Made by a program: the position numbers and the translations under genes. Source: Candidatus Troglogloeales bacterium (GTDB lineage Bacteria > Nitrospirota > Nitrospiria > SBBL01 > SBBT01). From it: a stretch of DNA of 9,432 nucleotides. The notes beneath the pieces are model-generated. The model worked only from the letters and a program-made list of their open reading frames with translations. It was not told the DNA's origin and searched no databases. This document shows positions 1 to 6,352 of the stretch, one piece after another. Numbering within the stretch: position 1 is the stretch's first letter; each line of letters starts with the position of its first letter. The stretch spans positions 1 through 9,432 of the forward strand of contig SBBT01000103.1 of the NCBI GenBank assembly GCA_005239595.1, read 5' to 3'.

Positions 1-204
1 GCTTAGGGAAGTGATCATAAAGAGCACCGCCGCGACAACGGTCAACTTGCTTAAAAATGTGGCCGCCCCGCGACTTCCAAAAATGGTCTGGCTCGATCCG
101 CCAAAAGCCGCGCCCATGTCCGCTCCCTTTCCGGCCTGAAGCAGAATGACCCCCACCAGAATCGCACAGACGATAATATGTATGATCACAATCAGCGTAT
201 ACAT
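1..204 (-). CDS. secG: SecG, preprotein translocase subunit (partial, N-terminal 68 codons)
   Basis: SecG is a small inner-membrane subunit of the SecYEG protein-export channel. The start codon lies at 204-202 and the frame stays open to the window edge, so the C-terminus is missing. The visible 68 residues show a first membrane segment (about residues 3-22, ending ILLQAGKG), then the diagnostic SecG loop (GAAFGGSSQTIFGSRGAATF, about 31-50), then the start of a second hydrophobic segment (about 53-68). The loop is a near match to the family consensus (LQxGKGxxMGAAFGGxxSQTxFGSxG). An AGGGAG Shine-Dalgarno sequence at 220-215 lies 10 nt upstream, just after the tpiA stop, and the two genes are separated by 19 bp. 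It is therefore probably the last visible gene of the PBP1A-gap-pgk-tpiA-secG operon. The tpiA-secG pairing is common in bacteria and supports the call. Confidence 0.93.
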   Translation of the reverse strand, partial: MYTLIVIIHIIVCAILVGVILLQAGKGADMGAAFGGSSQTIFGSRGAATFLSKLTVVAAVLFMITSLS

Positions 205-223
205 TTGTAGCTTACTCCCTTCT

Positions 224-982
224 CTAGCGGCTTATTTTCGCCGCGCTTCCCAGTTTGATAATTTTAGCGAAAACTTCCGGGGAAAGGCTGGCCCCCCCCG
301 CCAGAACACCGTTAATATGAGGTTCTTTCATAAAACCTTCTATGTTTTTATCGTTGGCGCTGCCACCATAGAGAATCCGTGCCGACTTTTCACCTTGTGA
401 CAGGTAGTTGCATATCTGGAAATGAACCGCCTCCGCTTCGGAGGGATGCGGGGTCATCCCTGTTCCGATCGCCCAGACCGGCTCATAGGCGATCAGTACT
501 TCAGAGAGGTTGCCTAAATCAAGGGCCTCGGATAACTGTCGTTCGATGACCCGCCATGTTTTGCCCTCTCGCCGCTCCTCTGCCGTCTCTCCAACACAGA
601 GAATTGGAATGAGTCCTTCCTTTGCGGCCGCCCTTATTTTTTTGTTAATTTCGCGGTCGGTTTCACCAAAAAGGCCGCGCCGCTCTGAATGGCCAATAAT
701 AACATATTGGCAGAGCTCACGGAGCATCCGGGGTGAAATTTCGCCGGTGTATGCCCCTTGCTCTTCAAAATAGAGGTTCTGGGCCGCAAGCCGAATTGGC
801 AGCGGGACCTGTTTTAAGATTTGGGAGACGGTTGCCAGCGCGGTGTACGGGGGGGCCAGGATCGCCTCCCATGCATCTTGTGGCAGCGGTTGCAACTCTT
901 TTTCAAAGGAATGAAGGTAGTCGGCTGATTCCGCAATGGTCTTATACATCTTCCAGTTGGCGATAAAACAAGGGATCTGCAT
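224..982 (-). CDS. tpiA: Triosephosphate isomerase
   Basis: TpiA interconverts dihydroxyacetone phosphate and glyceraldehyde 3-phosphate in the cytoplasm. The 252-residue length is normal for bacterial enzymes. The TIM-barrel signatures are in order: NWKM at 9-12 (substrate-binding N9, catalytic K11), IIGHSERR at 95-102 (electrophile H98), AYEPVWAIGTG at 165-175 (catalytic base E167, then flexible lid loop 6), and the phosphate-binding loops YGGSAN at 205-210 and LAGGASL at 227-233. All three catalytic residues are present, so the enzyme should be active. Oddities: the C-terminal hinge of loop 6 reads MTP where most enzymes have KTA or KTS, and the last phosphate loop reads NGVLAGGASL rather than DGxLVGGASL. 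The start at 982 is preceded by GAGG (993-990) with 7-nt spacing. The pgk stop is 15 bp upstream and secG follows after 19 bp, so co-transcription is likely. Confidence 0.97.
   Translation of the reverse strand: MQIPCFIANWKMYKTIAESADYLHSFEKELQPLPQDAWEAILAPPYTALATVSQILKQVPLPIRLAAQNLYFEEQGAYTGEISPRMLRELCQYVIIGHSERRGLFGETDREINKKIRAAAKEGLIPILCVGETAEERREGKTWRVIERQLSEALDLGNLSEVLIAYEPVWAIGTGMTPHPSEAEAVHFQICNYLSQGEKSARILYGGSANDKNIEGFMKEPHINGVLAGGASLSPEVFAKIIKLGSAAKISR
292..299. repeat. C8/G8 homopolymer in tpiA
   Basis: Eight consecutive C on the plus strand form a G8 run on the tpiA sense strand, within the codons for the phosphate-binding loop LAGGASL. The run is flanked by a perfect 5-bp inverted repeat (CTGGC at 288-292 and GCCAG at 300-304), which would put the homopolymer in a hairpin loop. 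Such runs are prone to polymerase slippage and to sequencing indels. Here the frame is intact. Confidence 0.8.
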
Positions 983-997
983 ACGCTATCCTCGCCC

Positions 998-2194
998 TTA
1001 TTCCCTGGCCGGAAGAACCGACAATCCCGGGAGCTCTTTTCCTTCAAGAAGTTGCAGCGCCGCCCCGCCGCCAGTGGAGATAAAAGAGATATTTTCCGAC
1101 TCTCCCGCTTTATGGACCGCCAGGGACGTTTCTCCCCCTCCCACGATGGTCAAGGCATAGGCGCTCGCAACCGCATGCGCCACTGCGGAGGTTCCCCGGG
1201 AATAGGCATCCATCTCGAAGACCCCCATCGGCCCGTTCCAGAGAATCGTCTTGGCGTTCGAAATCGCCTCGGTGAAAAGGTGGACGGAGGCCGGGCCAAT
1301 ATCGAGGGCGGTCCACCCTTTTGGAATTTCCAGCACAGGGACCAGTTTTGTTTCAGCGCCGGGGTCTTTGTTTGGGGCCACCACACAGTCTACCGGAAGA
1401 TAGAACTTAATCCCCTGACGAATCGCGTTTTCTCTAATATGCAGCGCGAAGGAGAGCATCGAATCTTCCACAAGGGAATTTCCAACCTCAACCCCAAAGG
1501 CCTTTAAGAATGTGAAGGCCATCCCGCCGCCGATGATGACCTTGTCGACCTTTTTTTCCAGGTTTTCAATAACGCCAATTTTCCCGGAAACCTTGGCCCC
1601 TCCCAAAATGGCGACAAACGGCCTGGCGGGATCTGCTACCGCCCCTTCGAGGTAGGCGATCTCTTTTTTCATCAGGAAACCGCATCCTTTTTCCTTAATA
1701 AACTCGGTTACACCGGTGACGGAGGCGTGCTTGCGATGAACGGTGCCAAAGGCGTCGTTAATATAAACCTCCGCGCCCAACTCGGAAAGCGCCCGCGCGA
1801 AGGACGCATCGTTTTTTTCCTCTCCTTCATGGAAACGAAGGTTTTCCAGGAGAAGGACGTCCCCGGGTTTTAACCGCTCTGCCATCTTTTTGGCCTGGGA
1901 GCCGATACAATCCTGGGCAAAGAAGACCTCTTTCCCCAGAAGGCGGGTCAATCGTTTTGCAACCGGTGCGAGGGAGTAGCGCGGATCGAAACCTTGCGGG
2001 CGATCAAGATGAGACGCGAGGATCACGGTGGCCCCTTCATCAATGGCGTAATTGATGGTGGGGAGCGTGGATCTAATCCGTGTGTCGTCGGTGATATTTA
2101 AATCATGATCGAGCGGGACGTTAAAATCGGCACGGATAAAAACCCGTTTTCCCTTAATGGGAATGTCCTCGATTGTTTTTTTGTGCATGTTCAT
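998..2194 (-). CDS. pgk: Phosphoglycerate kinase
   Basis: Pgk transfers phosphate between 1,3-bisphosphoglycerate and ADP, giving 3-phosphoglycerate and ATP, in the cytoplasm. From the chosen start it has 398 residues, typical for a bacterial monomer. N-domain substrate residues are recognisable: RADFNVP 21-27 (D23, N25), R39, H62 and R65 in SHLDRP, R120 in LLLENLRF, and R154 after NDAFG. C-domain nucleotide residues include GGAKVSGK 198-205 (K201, K205), GGGMA 222-226, WNGPMGVFE 319-327, VGGGETS 351-357 and STGGGA 373-378. Two substitutions stand out: SHLDRP instead of SHLGRP, and GGGET where GGGD(T/S) is usual. The frame is open further upstream to 2260, but that would overlap gap by 55 bp. 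ATG 2194 has an ideally spaced AAGGA that begins directly after the gap stop. tpiA follows after 15 bp. Confidence 0.97.
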   Translation of the reverse strand: MNMHKKTIEDIPIKGKRVFIRADFNVPLDHDLNITDDTRIRSTLPTINYAIDEGATVILASHLDRPQGFDPRYSLAPVAKRLTRLLGKEVFFAQDCIGSQAKKMAERLKPGDVLLLENLRFHEGEEKNDASFARALSELGAEVYINDAFGTVHRKHASVTGVTEFIKEKGCGFLMKKEIAYLEGAVADPARPFVAILGGAKVSGKIGVIENLEKKVDKVIIGGGMAFTFLKAFGVEVGNSLVEDSMLSFALHIRENAIRQGIKFYLPVDCVVAPNKDPGAETKLVPVLEIPKGWTALDIGPASVHLFTEAISNAKTILWNGPMGVFEMDAYSRGTSAVAHAVASAYALTIVGGGETSLAVHKAGESENISFISTGGGAALQLLEGKELPGLSVLPARE

Positions 2195-2200
2195 GAAAAT

Positions 2201-2205
2201 TCCTT
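2201..2205 (-). promoter_or_regulatory. Ribosome binding site deciding the pgk start
   Basis: AAGGA on the minus strand sits immediately after the gap stop codon (2208-2206) and 6 nt before ATG 2194. A second ATG at 2188 would be 12 nt away, and the upstream start at 2260 lies inside gap. This site therefore favours a 398-residue Pgk. The closeness of the gap stop to this site also suggests translational coupling. Confidence 0.75.
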
Positions 2206-3207
2206 CTACCGGCTTGTAATATAGAGGATCAAATCCCTGACACGACAGGAGTAGCCCCACTCGTTGTCGTACCAGGCGATCACTTTGGCCATGCGTTGGC
2301 CAATGACCTTGGTCAACGTACCGTCCACAATGGAAGAATGGGGGTTTCCATTAAAATCGATCGAGACCAGGGGCTCCTCGGTGTATTGCAGGATTCCGGC
2401 CATCTCTTTTTTGGATGCCTGTGCCAAAGCCTCTTTCACCCCCTGTTCGGTCGCGTCCGCCTCCAATTCCACTACCAGGTCGACGACAGAGACATTTGGT
2501 GTCGGCACCCGGATTGCCATGCCGTCTAATTTCCCCGCGAGCTCCGGTATGACCGCTGAAAGCGCTTTTGCGGCTCCGGTGGTCGTGGGAATCATCGAGA
2601 GGTTGGCGGCCCGCGCCCGCCTTAAGTCCTTATGGGGAAGATCGAGCAATTGCTGGTCGTTGGTGTAGGCATGAATGGTGGTCATCAATCCCCTTTTGAT
2701 CCCGAACTTCTGCAGCAGCACTTTTGCAACAGGCGCAAGGCAGTTGGTGGTGCATGAGGCGTTCGAGAGGATGTGGTGGTTTTTCGGGTCGTATTGACCC
2801 TCGTTGACCCCTAAAACGATGGTGACGTCAGGATCCTTGGCCGGCGCGGAAATAATGACCTTTTTGGCCCCGGCGGTCAGGTGGCGTTTTGCAGGCTCTC
2901 GATCTGTAAACAGACCGGTCGACTCTACCACGACGTCGATGGCCATCTCTTTCCATGGAAGGGCGGCCGGGTCCTTTTCTTTGGTCACGCGGACCGATTT
3001 TCCGTCGATTAAGAGTGCGTCTTCCTTTGATTCAATGTTGTGTGGAAAGGGCCCCTGAACCGAGTCATGGGCCAGGAGATGTGCCAATGTCTTGGTGTCG
3101 GTGATATCATTAATGGCAACAATTTCCATGCCGGCCTTTCCGTACCCGGTTCGGAAAAGGTTCCTTCCGATGCGGCCAAATCCGTTAATGGCAATGCGTG
3201 CTGACAT
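2206..3207 (-). CDS. gap: Glyceraldehyde-3-phosphate dehydrogenase, NAD-type
   Basis: This enzyme oxidises and phosphorylates glyceraldehyde 3-phosphate to 1,3-bisphosphoglycerate, as a cytoplasmic homotetramer. The 333-residue length is normal. The N-terminal Rossmann fold starts with INGFGRIGRN (7-16). The catalytic domain has SNASCTTNCLAP (148-159) with nucleophile C152, general base H179 in TTIHAYTNDQ, and the C-terminal signature WYDNEWGYSCR (312-322). Coenzyme indicators point to NAD: an acidic residue (D34) at the end of strand beta-2 (AIND), and the DLPHKDLRRAR segment (189-199), whose Leu-Pro pair is typical of glycolytic GapA rather than NADP-using GapB. The start at 3207 has a very good TAAGGAG. 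The gene sits 21 bp after the PBP1A stop and 11 bp before pgk, so it is the second gene of the operon. I cannot tell from sequence whether it runs mainly in the glycolytic, gluconeogenic or carbon-fixing direction. Confidence 0.98.
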   Translation of the reverse strand: MSARIAINGFGRIGRNLFRTGYGKAGMEIVAINDITDTKTLAHLLAHDSVQGPFPHNIESKEDALLIDGKSVRVTKEKDPAALPWKEMAIDVVVESTGLFTDREPAKRHLTAGAKKVIISAPAKDPDVTIVLGVNEGQYDPKNHHILSNASCTTNCLAPVAKVLLQKFGIKRGLMTTIHAYTNDQQLLDLPHKDLRRARAANLSMIPTTTGAAKALSAVIPELAGKLDGMAIRVPTPNVSVVDLVVELEADATEQGVKEALAQASKKEMAGILQYTEEPLVSIDFNGNPHSSIVDGTLTKVIGQRMAKVIAWYDNEWGYSCRVRDLILYITSR

Positions 3208-3212
3208 CTCTG

Positions 3213-3219
3213 CTCCTTA
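3213..3219 (-). promoter_or_regulatory. Strong Shine-Dalgarno of gap
   Basis: TAAGGAG on the minus strand, 5 nt before ATG 3207, lies inside the 21-bp gap after the PBP1A gene. It is the best ribosome binding site in the window. It contrasts with the PBP1A start, which has none visible, so gap may be translated much more strongly than the first gene of the same transcript. Confidence 0.8.
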
Positions 3220-3228
3220 CGTTCACGG

Positions 3229-5595
3229 TTAGAATGTGTTTCCCTCGGAATCGAGTTTTAGGAAATCGGAGGGGGCGATTTTTTCGCTTTTGAATTCCTT
3301 CGGTTCGGTCCCTTTTACAAAAACCTCCATAATCCCTCCCCCCTCCTCCGGACGGGCCAATAGCCCCGTTTCCGGATCAATTTTAGCATGGACGACGTTT
3401 TCCGGGACAGGGAACGGGACATCGGAGAAATGGGGAAGCGCCGCTTGCATAAAGGAAATCCAGATTGGCAAGGCGGCAGAGGAGCCCGACTCCTTATTCC
3501 CCATCGGGCGGTTATCGTCAAAGCCGACCCAAACACCTGCGGCAAGATGGGGCGAGAATCCAATAAACCACGCGTCGGTAAACTCGTTCGTCGTCCCTGT
3601 CTTTCCGGCAATTGGTCTGCCGATGGAGGCGGCTTTTCTTCCGGTTCCCCGTTGAACCACATCTTCCAGCATATTGGTGACCACATAGGCGGTTTCCTTC
3701 GAGACGACCGGCTCCGGGAAAATACGGCGCTGTTCCAGAATTTCGCCGTTGCGCCGGGTAATTTTGGTGATGAATGTGGGGGGGACGCGCGTCCCCTGGT
3801 TGGCGAAAACGGCGTAGGCCGATGTCAACTCCAGGAGGCTTACCCCTGACGATCCAAGTGCCAAAGAAAGGTCGCGTGTCAGCGGGCTCTGGATTCCCAC
3901 CCGCTTGGCAAGCTCAATGACATTGCCGACGCCTACCTGATCGAGCAGCTTGACCGTAGCAAGATTTCGAGAATGGGCCAGTGCCTCGCGCAGTCGAATC
4001 GGCCCATAGAACTTTTCCTCGTAGTTTTCCGGTTTCCAGACTTTATCCAGGCTTTCGTCGGCATAAATTATTGGATTGTCCACAATGACGCTGGCCGGTG
4101 TGAGTCCGCGCTCAATCGCGGTGGCGTAGATCATCGGCTTAAACGCGGAGCCTGGCTGCCTGCGGGCGTGAAGAGCCCGGTTAAATTCGCTCCGCTTGAA
4201 GTCATACCCTCCCACCATCGCCTTTACGGAACCGGTGGATGGTGAGAGGGCAATGAAAGCCCCTTCCAGAAGGGGTTCCTGCTCAAGGCTGAAATAGGCC
4301 CGTTCTTTATCCGGAGAGAGCCGCTGTACCTTGACCCTGATGAGATCGTTTACGCGCACGATGTCTGACGCCTCCAGATGTGCTGGCCCTTCTCCTTCTG
4401 CCATATCCTTGGCCCGCTTTGCACCCCAGAGCATATCTTCCATAATCATCTTTCCTTTGAGGCCGCCCGCCTCAACCAGCGCAAACCGCTCTCCGACCTG
4501 AACAACATGGCCATCCAAAATGTCTCCGACCTCGATTTCCTCTCCTGGCGGACGGAGCGGGACTTTTCCCTTTTCCCCGCCGTCATACGTTCCTGTTGCG
4601 CCGCGATAGCCTTGCCGTTTGTCGAGATCACGAAGCCCCCTCTCTACCGCAAGATTGGCCTGTCGCTGCATCTCTACATTGAGCGTGGTATAAACGTTTA
4701 AGCCGTTTTTATAAACGGTGTCATCCCCGTAGCGGGCGATGAGATAGAGCCGGACATGCTCAAGGAAGTAACGCGCAAGATCGGCGTCCGGATTTAATCT
4801 CTGGAACTTCAATTCCTCTTTATCTGCCTCCTGATACTGCTGGTCGGCAATGAATCCTTCTTCCACCATCCTGCGCAATACCACCTGCTGGCGTAACTTT
4901 GCCTTTTGTGCGTGATAATAAGGCGAATAGGTGTTCGGGGCTTTTGGAAGACCAGCGAGGAAGGCAGCCTCCGCGAGGTCTAAAGCACCGACATCCTTTC
5001 CAAAATAGGTTCGGGCGGCAATCTGCACCCCATACGCCCCATGCCCAAAATAGATCTGGTTGAGATAAATCTCCAAGATCTGATCTTTCTTGATCAGCAT
5101 CTCGATTTTTCGGGCAAGGAGAATCTCTTTAAACTTGCGTTCCATCGTCTTTTCTGGTGTCAGAAAGAGCGATCGGGCAAGCTGTTGGGTAATGGTACTG
5201 GCCCCCTGGCGAATTTTCATGTTTTCGAGATTCGTAAAGGTCGCCTTTACCATCCGGATTAGGTCAAATCCCTTATGTTCGTAAAACCGAGAATCCTCCA
5301 CGGCAAGGATCGCGTCCACCAGGACTTTCGGCATTTTCGATAAGGGGACGAAGACCCGTTTTTCGATAAAGAACTGGCCAATGATCCGGTTGTCATCGGC
5401 ATAAATCCGTGTGGCCTGGCTCGGTTCGTAGCTTCCGAGCAGATCCAATGAAGGGAGATCCCTGGAGAAATAGTAGACCACGCCTCCCACGCTGATGGCT
5501 GCCACCATGGCCAAGAAGACAAAAAGACCCAGCATCCATTTTAGCCAGCGATAGCGACCTTTGGCCGTATGCTCTTTTTTACGTTGTTGCGGCAT
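3229..5595 (-). CDS. mrcA: PBP1A-type bifunctional peptidoglycan synthase (GT51 + transpeptidase)
   Basis: This class A penicillin-binding protein polymerises lipid II into glycan strands and cross-links the peptides at the outer face of the inner membrane. It has 788 residues: a basic cytoplasmic tail (1-19), one membrane anchor (about 20-43), then a GT51 domain. GT51 motifs are VEDSRFYEHKGFD (99-111, catalytic E100), RQGASTITQQLARS (129-142), RKFKEILLARKIE (153-165), EIYLNQIYFGHGAYG (175-189) and LAGLPKAPNTYSP (213-225). An OB-like insert occupies about 340-440. The transpeptidase has SAFK (483-486, acyl-ester S483), SRN (542-544) and KTGT (665-668). Every catalytic motif is intact. The start at 5595 is the only plausible one because it keeps the cytoplasmic tail, yet no Shine-Dalgarno is visible before it. 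It is the promoter-proximal gene of the operon, 21 bp before gap. The pairing with PBP1A rather than PBP1B rests on the motifs and the OB-like insert. Confidence 0.96.
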   Translation of the reverse strand: MPQQRKKEHTAKGRYRWLKWMLGLFVFLAMVAAISVGGVVYYFSRDLPSLDLLGSYEPSQATRIYADDNRIIGQFFIEKRVFVPLSKMPKVLVDAILAVEDSRFYEHKGFDLIRMVKATFTNLENMKIRQGASTITQQLARSLFLTPEKTMERKFKEILLARKIEMLIKKDQILEIYLNQIYFGHGAYGVQIAARTYFGKDVGALDLAEAAFLAGLPKAPNTYSPYYHAQKAKLRQQVVLRRMVEEGFIADQQYQEADKEELKFQRLNPDADLARYFLEHVRLYLIARYGDDTVYKNGLNVYTTLNVEMQRQANLAVERGLRDLDKRQGYRGATGTYDGGEKGKVPLRPPGEEIEVGDILDGHVVQVGERFALVEAGGLKGKMIMEDMLWGAKRAKDMAEGEGPAHLEASDIVRVNDLIRVKVQRLSPDKERAYFSLEQEPLLEGAFIALSPSTGSVKAMVGGYDFKRSEFNRALHARRQPGSAFKPMIYATAIERGLTPASVIVDNPIIYADESLDKVWKPENYEEKFYGPIRLREALAHSRNLATVKLLDQVGVGNVIELAKRVGIQSPLTRDLSLALGSSGVSLLELTSAYAVFANQGTRVPPTFITKITRRNGEILEQRRIFPEPVVSKETAYVVTNMLEDVVQRGTGRKAASIGRPIAGKTGTTNEFTDAWFIGFSPHLAAGVWVGFDDNRPMGNKESGSSAALPIWISFMQAALPHFSDVPFPVPENVVHAKIDPETGLLARPEEGGGIMEVFVKGTEPKEFKSEKIAPSDFLKLDSEGNTF

Positions 5596-5609
5596 TGTGT
5601 TGTTGCGAA

Positions 5610-5639
5610 TTGAAAAACCTATAGGCTTTCTTGTAACAT
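5610..5639 (+). promoter_or_regulatory. Candidate promoter for gph and the M16 genes
   Basis: TTGAAA (5610-5615, 5 of 6 to the -35 consensus) and TAACAT (5634-5639, 4 of 6 to the -10 consensus) are separated by 18 bp. Transcription would start near 5646, giving a leader of about 25 nt that includes GAGGG (5655-5659) before the gph ATG at 5671. It is weaker than the opposing promoter and overlaps it. Confidence 0.4.
5618..5625. repeat. CCTATAGG palindrome in the divergent region
   Basis: A perfect 8-bp palindrome lies in the leader of the minus-strand operon and in the spacer of the plus-strand candidate promoter. It is flanked by A-rich sequence on one side and T-rich on the other (with one base of asymmetry), so the symmetry is slightly longer. 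It could be an operator half, but an 8-bp palindrome can also arise by chance. Confidence 0.3.
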
Positions 5640-5642
5640 CCC

Positions 5643-5671
5643 ATAGTATCCAAAGAGGGATGGGTAGTCAA
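5643..5671 (-). promoter_or_regulatory. Sigma70-like promoter of the PBP1A-gap-pgk-tpiA-secG operon
   Basis: On the minus strand TTGACT (5671-5666, 5 of 6 to the -35 consensus) and TACTAT (5648-5643, 4 of 6 to the -10 consensus) are separated by exactly 17 bp. Transcription would start near 5636, leaving a leader of about 40 nt before the PBP1A ATG at 5595. The -35 box overlaps the first base of the gph start codon, and the -10 box is just upstream of the gph ribosome binding site, so polymerase bound here would block gph initiation. Confidence 0.6.
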
Positions 5672-6330
5672 TGCCAGAGGGGCAAGTGTGTTCTGTTGCG
5701 TTGTTGATTTTTGATCTGGACGGGACGCTCGTGGATTCCCGGCGAGATATTGCGAAGGCGGTGAATATGACGTTTCGGGATATTGGTTTTCCCGAAAAAC
5801 CGGACGAGCTGATTTATAGCTATGTCGGCGATGGGGTTCGGCGTCTCATCCGACAGGCGGTGGAAAGCGAGGATCCTGCCCTTTTGGATCGTTCTTTGCG
5901 TATTTTTGAGGGACATTATTTGACACATCTGTTGGATGAAACGCGCCTCTATCCTGGGATGGGGTCGGTACTTTCCCATTTTCAGGCGAAGCGGAAGGCC
6001 TTGGCGACGAACAAGCCGATCCTGTTTACCCGGAAGATTCTCCGCGGGCTCGGTCTGACACAGTGTTTTGATCTGATCATTGGGGGAGGGGATACGTCCA
6101 ATCTGAAACCGCATCCCGAGATGATCCTGAAGGTGTTGCATTCCCTAAAGGTTGCCCCGACGAAGGCGGTTATGATTGGAGATTCCCTAAATGATCTTGC
6201 GGCGGCGCGGGCGGCAGGGATATTGACCTGCGCGGTGGGGTACGGCCTTGGGGATCCTGCGTCGCTTCGCGCCGCGAACCCCCACTTTTTTGCGGAAACG
6301 GTCGCTGATTTGAAGGTCCTTTTTGCATAA
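5671..6330 (+). CDS. gph: HAD-family phosphatase, probable phosphoglycolate phosphatase
   Basis: A 219-residue HAD-superfamily hydrolase that most resembles phosphoglycolate phosphatase, which converts 2-phosphoglycolate to glycolate in the cytoplasm. Motif I is FDLDGTLVDSRRDI (14-27; nucleophile D15, acid/base D17). An alpha-helical C1 cap (about 24-90) includes YVGDGVRRLI (51-60). Motif II is ATNKP (112-116, T113), motif III is LKPHPE (145-150, K146), and motif IV is MIGDSLNDLAAARAAG (168-183; metal ligands D171 and D175). All catalytic residues are present. Start 5671 has GAGGG 11 nt upstream, and the common LIFDLDGT motif begins close to the N-terminus as expected. The neighbouring operon makes triosephosphate isomerase, which 2-phosphoglycolate strongly inhibits, and this context fits Gph. 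Family substrate ranges overlap, so pyrophosphatase or another sugar-phosphate phosphatase activity is possible. The M16 genes follow after 22 bp. Confidence 0.85.
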   Translation: MPEGQVCSVALLIFDLDGTLVDSRRDIAKAVNMTFRDIGFPEKPDELIYSYVGDGVRRLIRQAVESEDPALLDRSLRIFEGHYLTHLLDETRLYPGMGSVLSHFQAKRKALATNKPILFTRKILRGLGLTQCFDLIIGGGDTSNLKPHPEMILKVLHSLKVAPTKAVMIGDSLNDLAAARAAGILTCAVGYGLGDPASLRAANPHFFAETVADLKVLFA

Positions 6331-6339
6331 CTGCATAAC
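6324..6339 (+). repeat. Tandem 8-bp duplication TGCATAAC x2 at the gph stop
   Basis: Two adjacent perfect copies of TGCATAAC span the end of gph. The first copy contains the gph stop TAA (6328-6330), and the second lies in the 22-bp gap before the M16 gene. It is probably a chance local duplication that lengthened the spacer. Confidence 0.6.
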
Positions 6340-6345
6340 AGGGAG
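6340..6345 (+). promoter_or_regulatory. Ribosome binding site deciding the first M16 gene start
   Basis: AGGGAG lies 7 nt before ATG 6353. The frame is also open from a TTG at 6323, but that start would overlap gph and put ten extra polar residues in front of a clear signal peptide. The site therefore supports 6353. Confidence 0.7.
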
Positions 6346-6352
6346 AAGCAGG

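Noticed and set aside
2195..2260. Upstream extension of pgk to ATG 2260
   Set aside because: It would overlap the 3' end of gap by 55 bp, add 22 residues not seen in the family, and bypass a well-spaced AAGGA just before ATG 2194.
6323..6352. TTG start at 6323 for the first M16 gene
   Set aside because: It overlaps the gph stop and adds ten polar residues before a clear signal peptide; ATG 6353 has an AGGGAG with 7-nt spacing.
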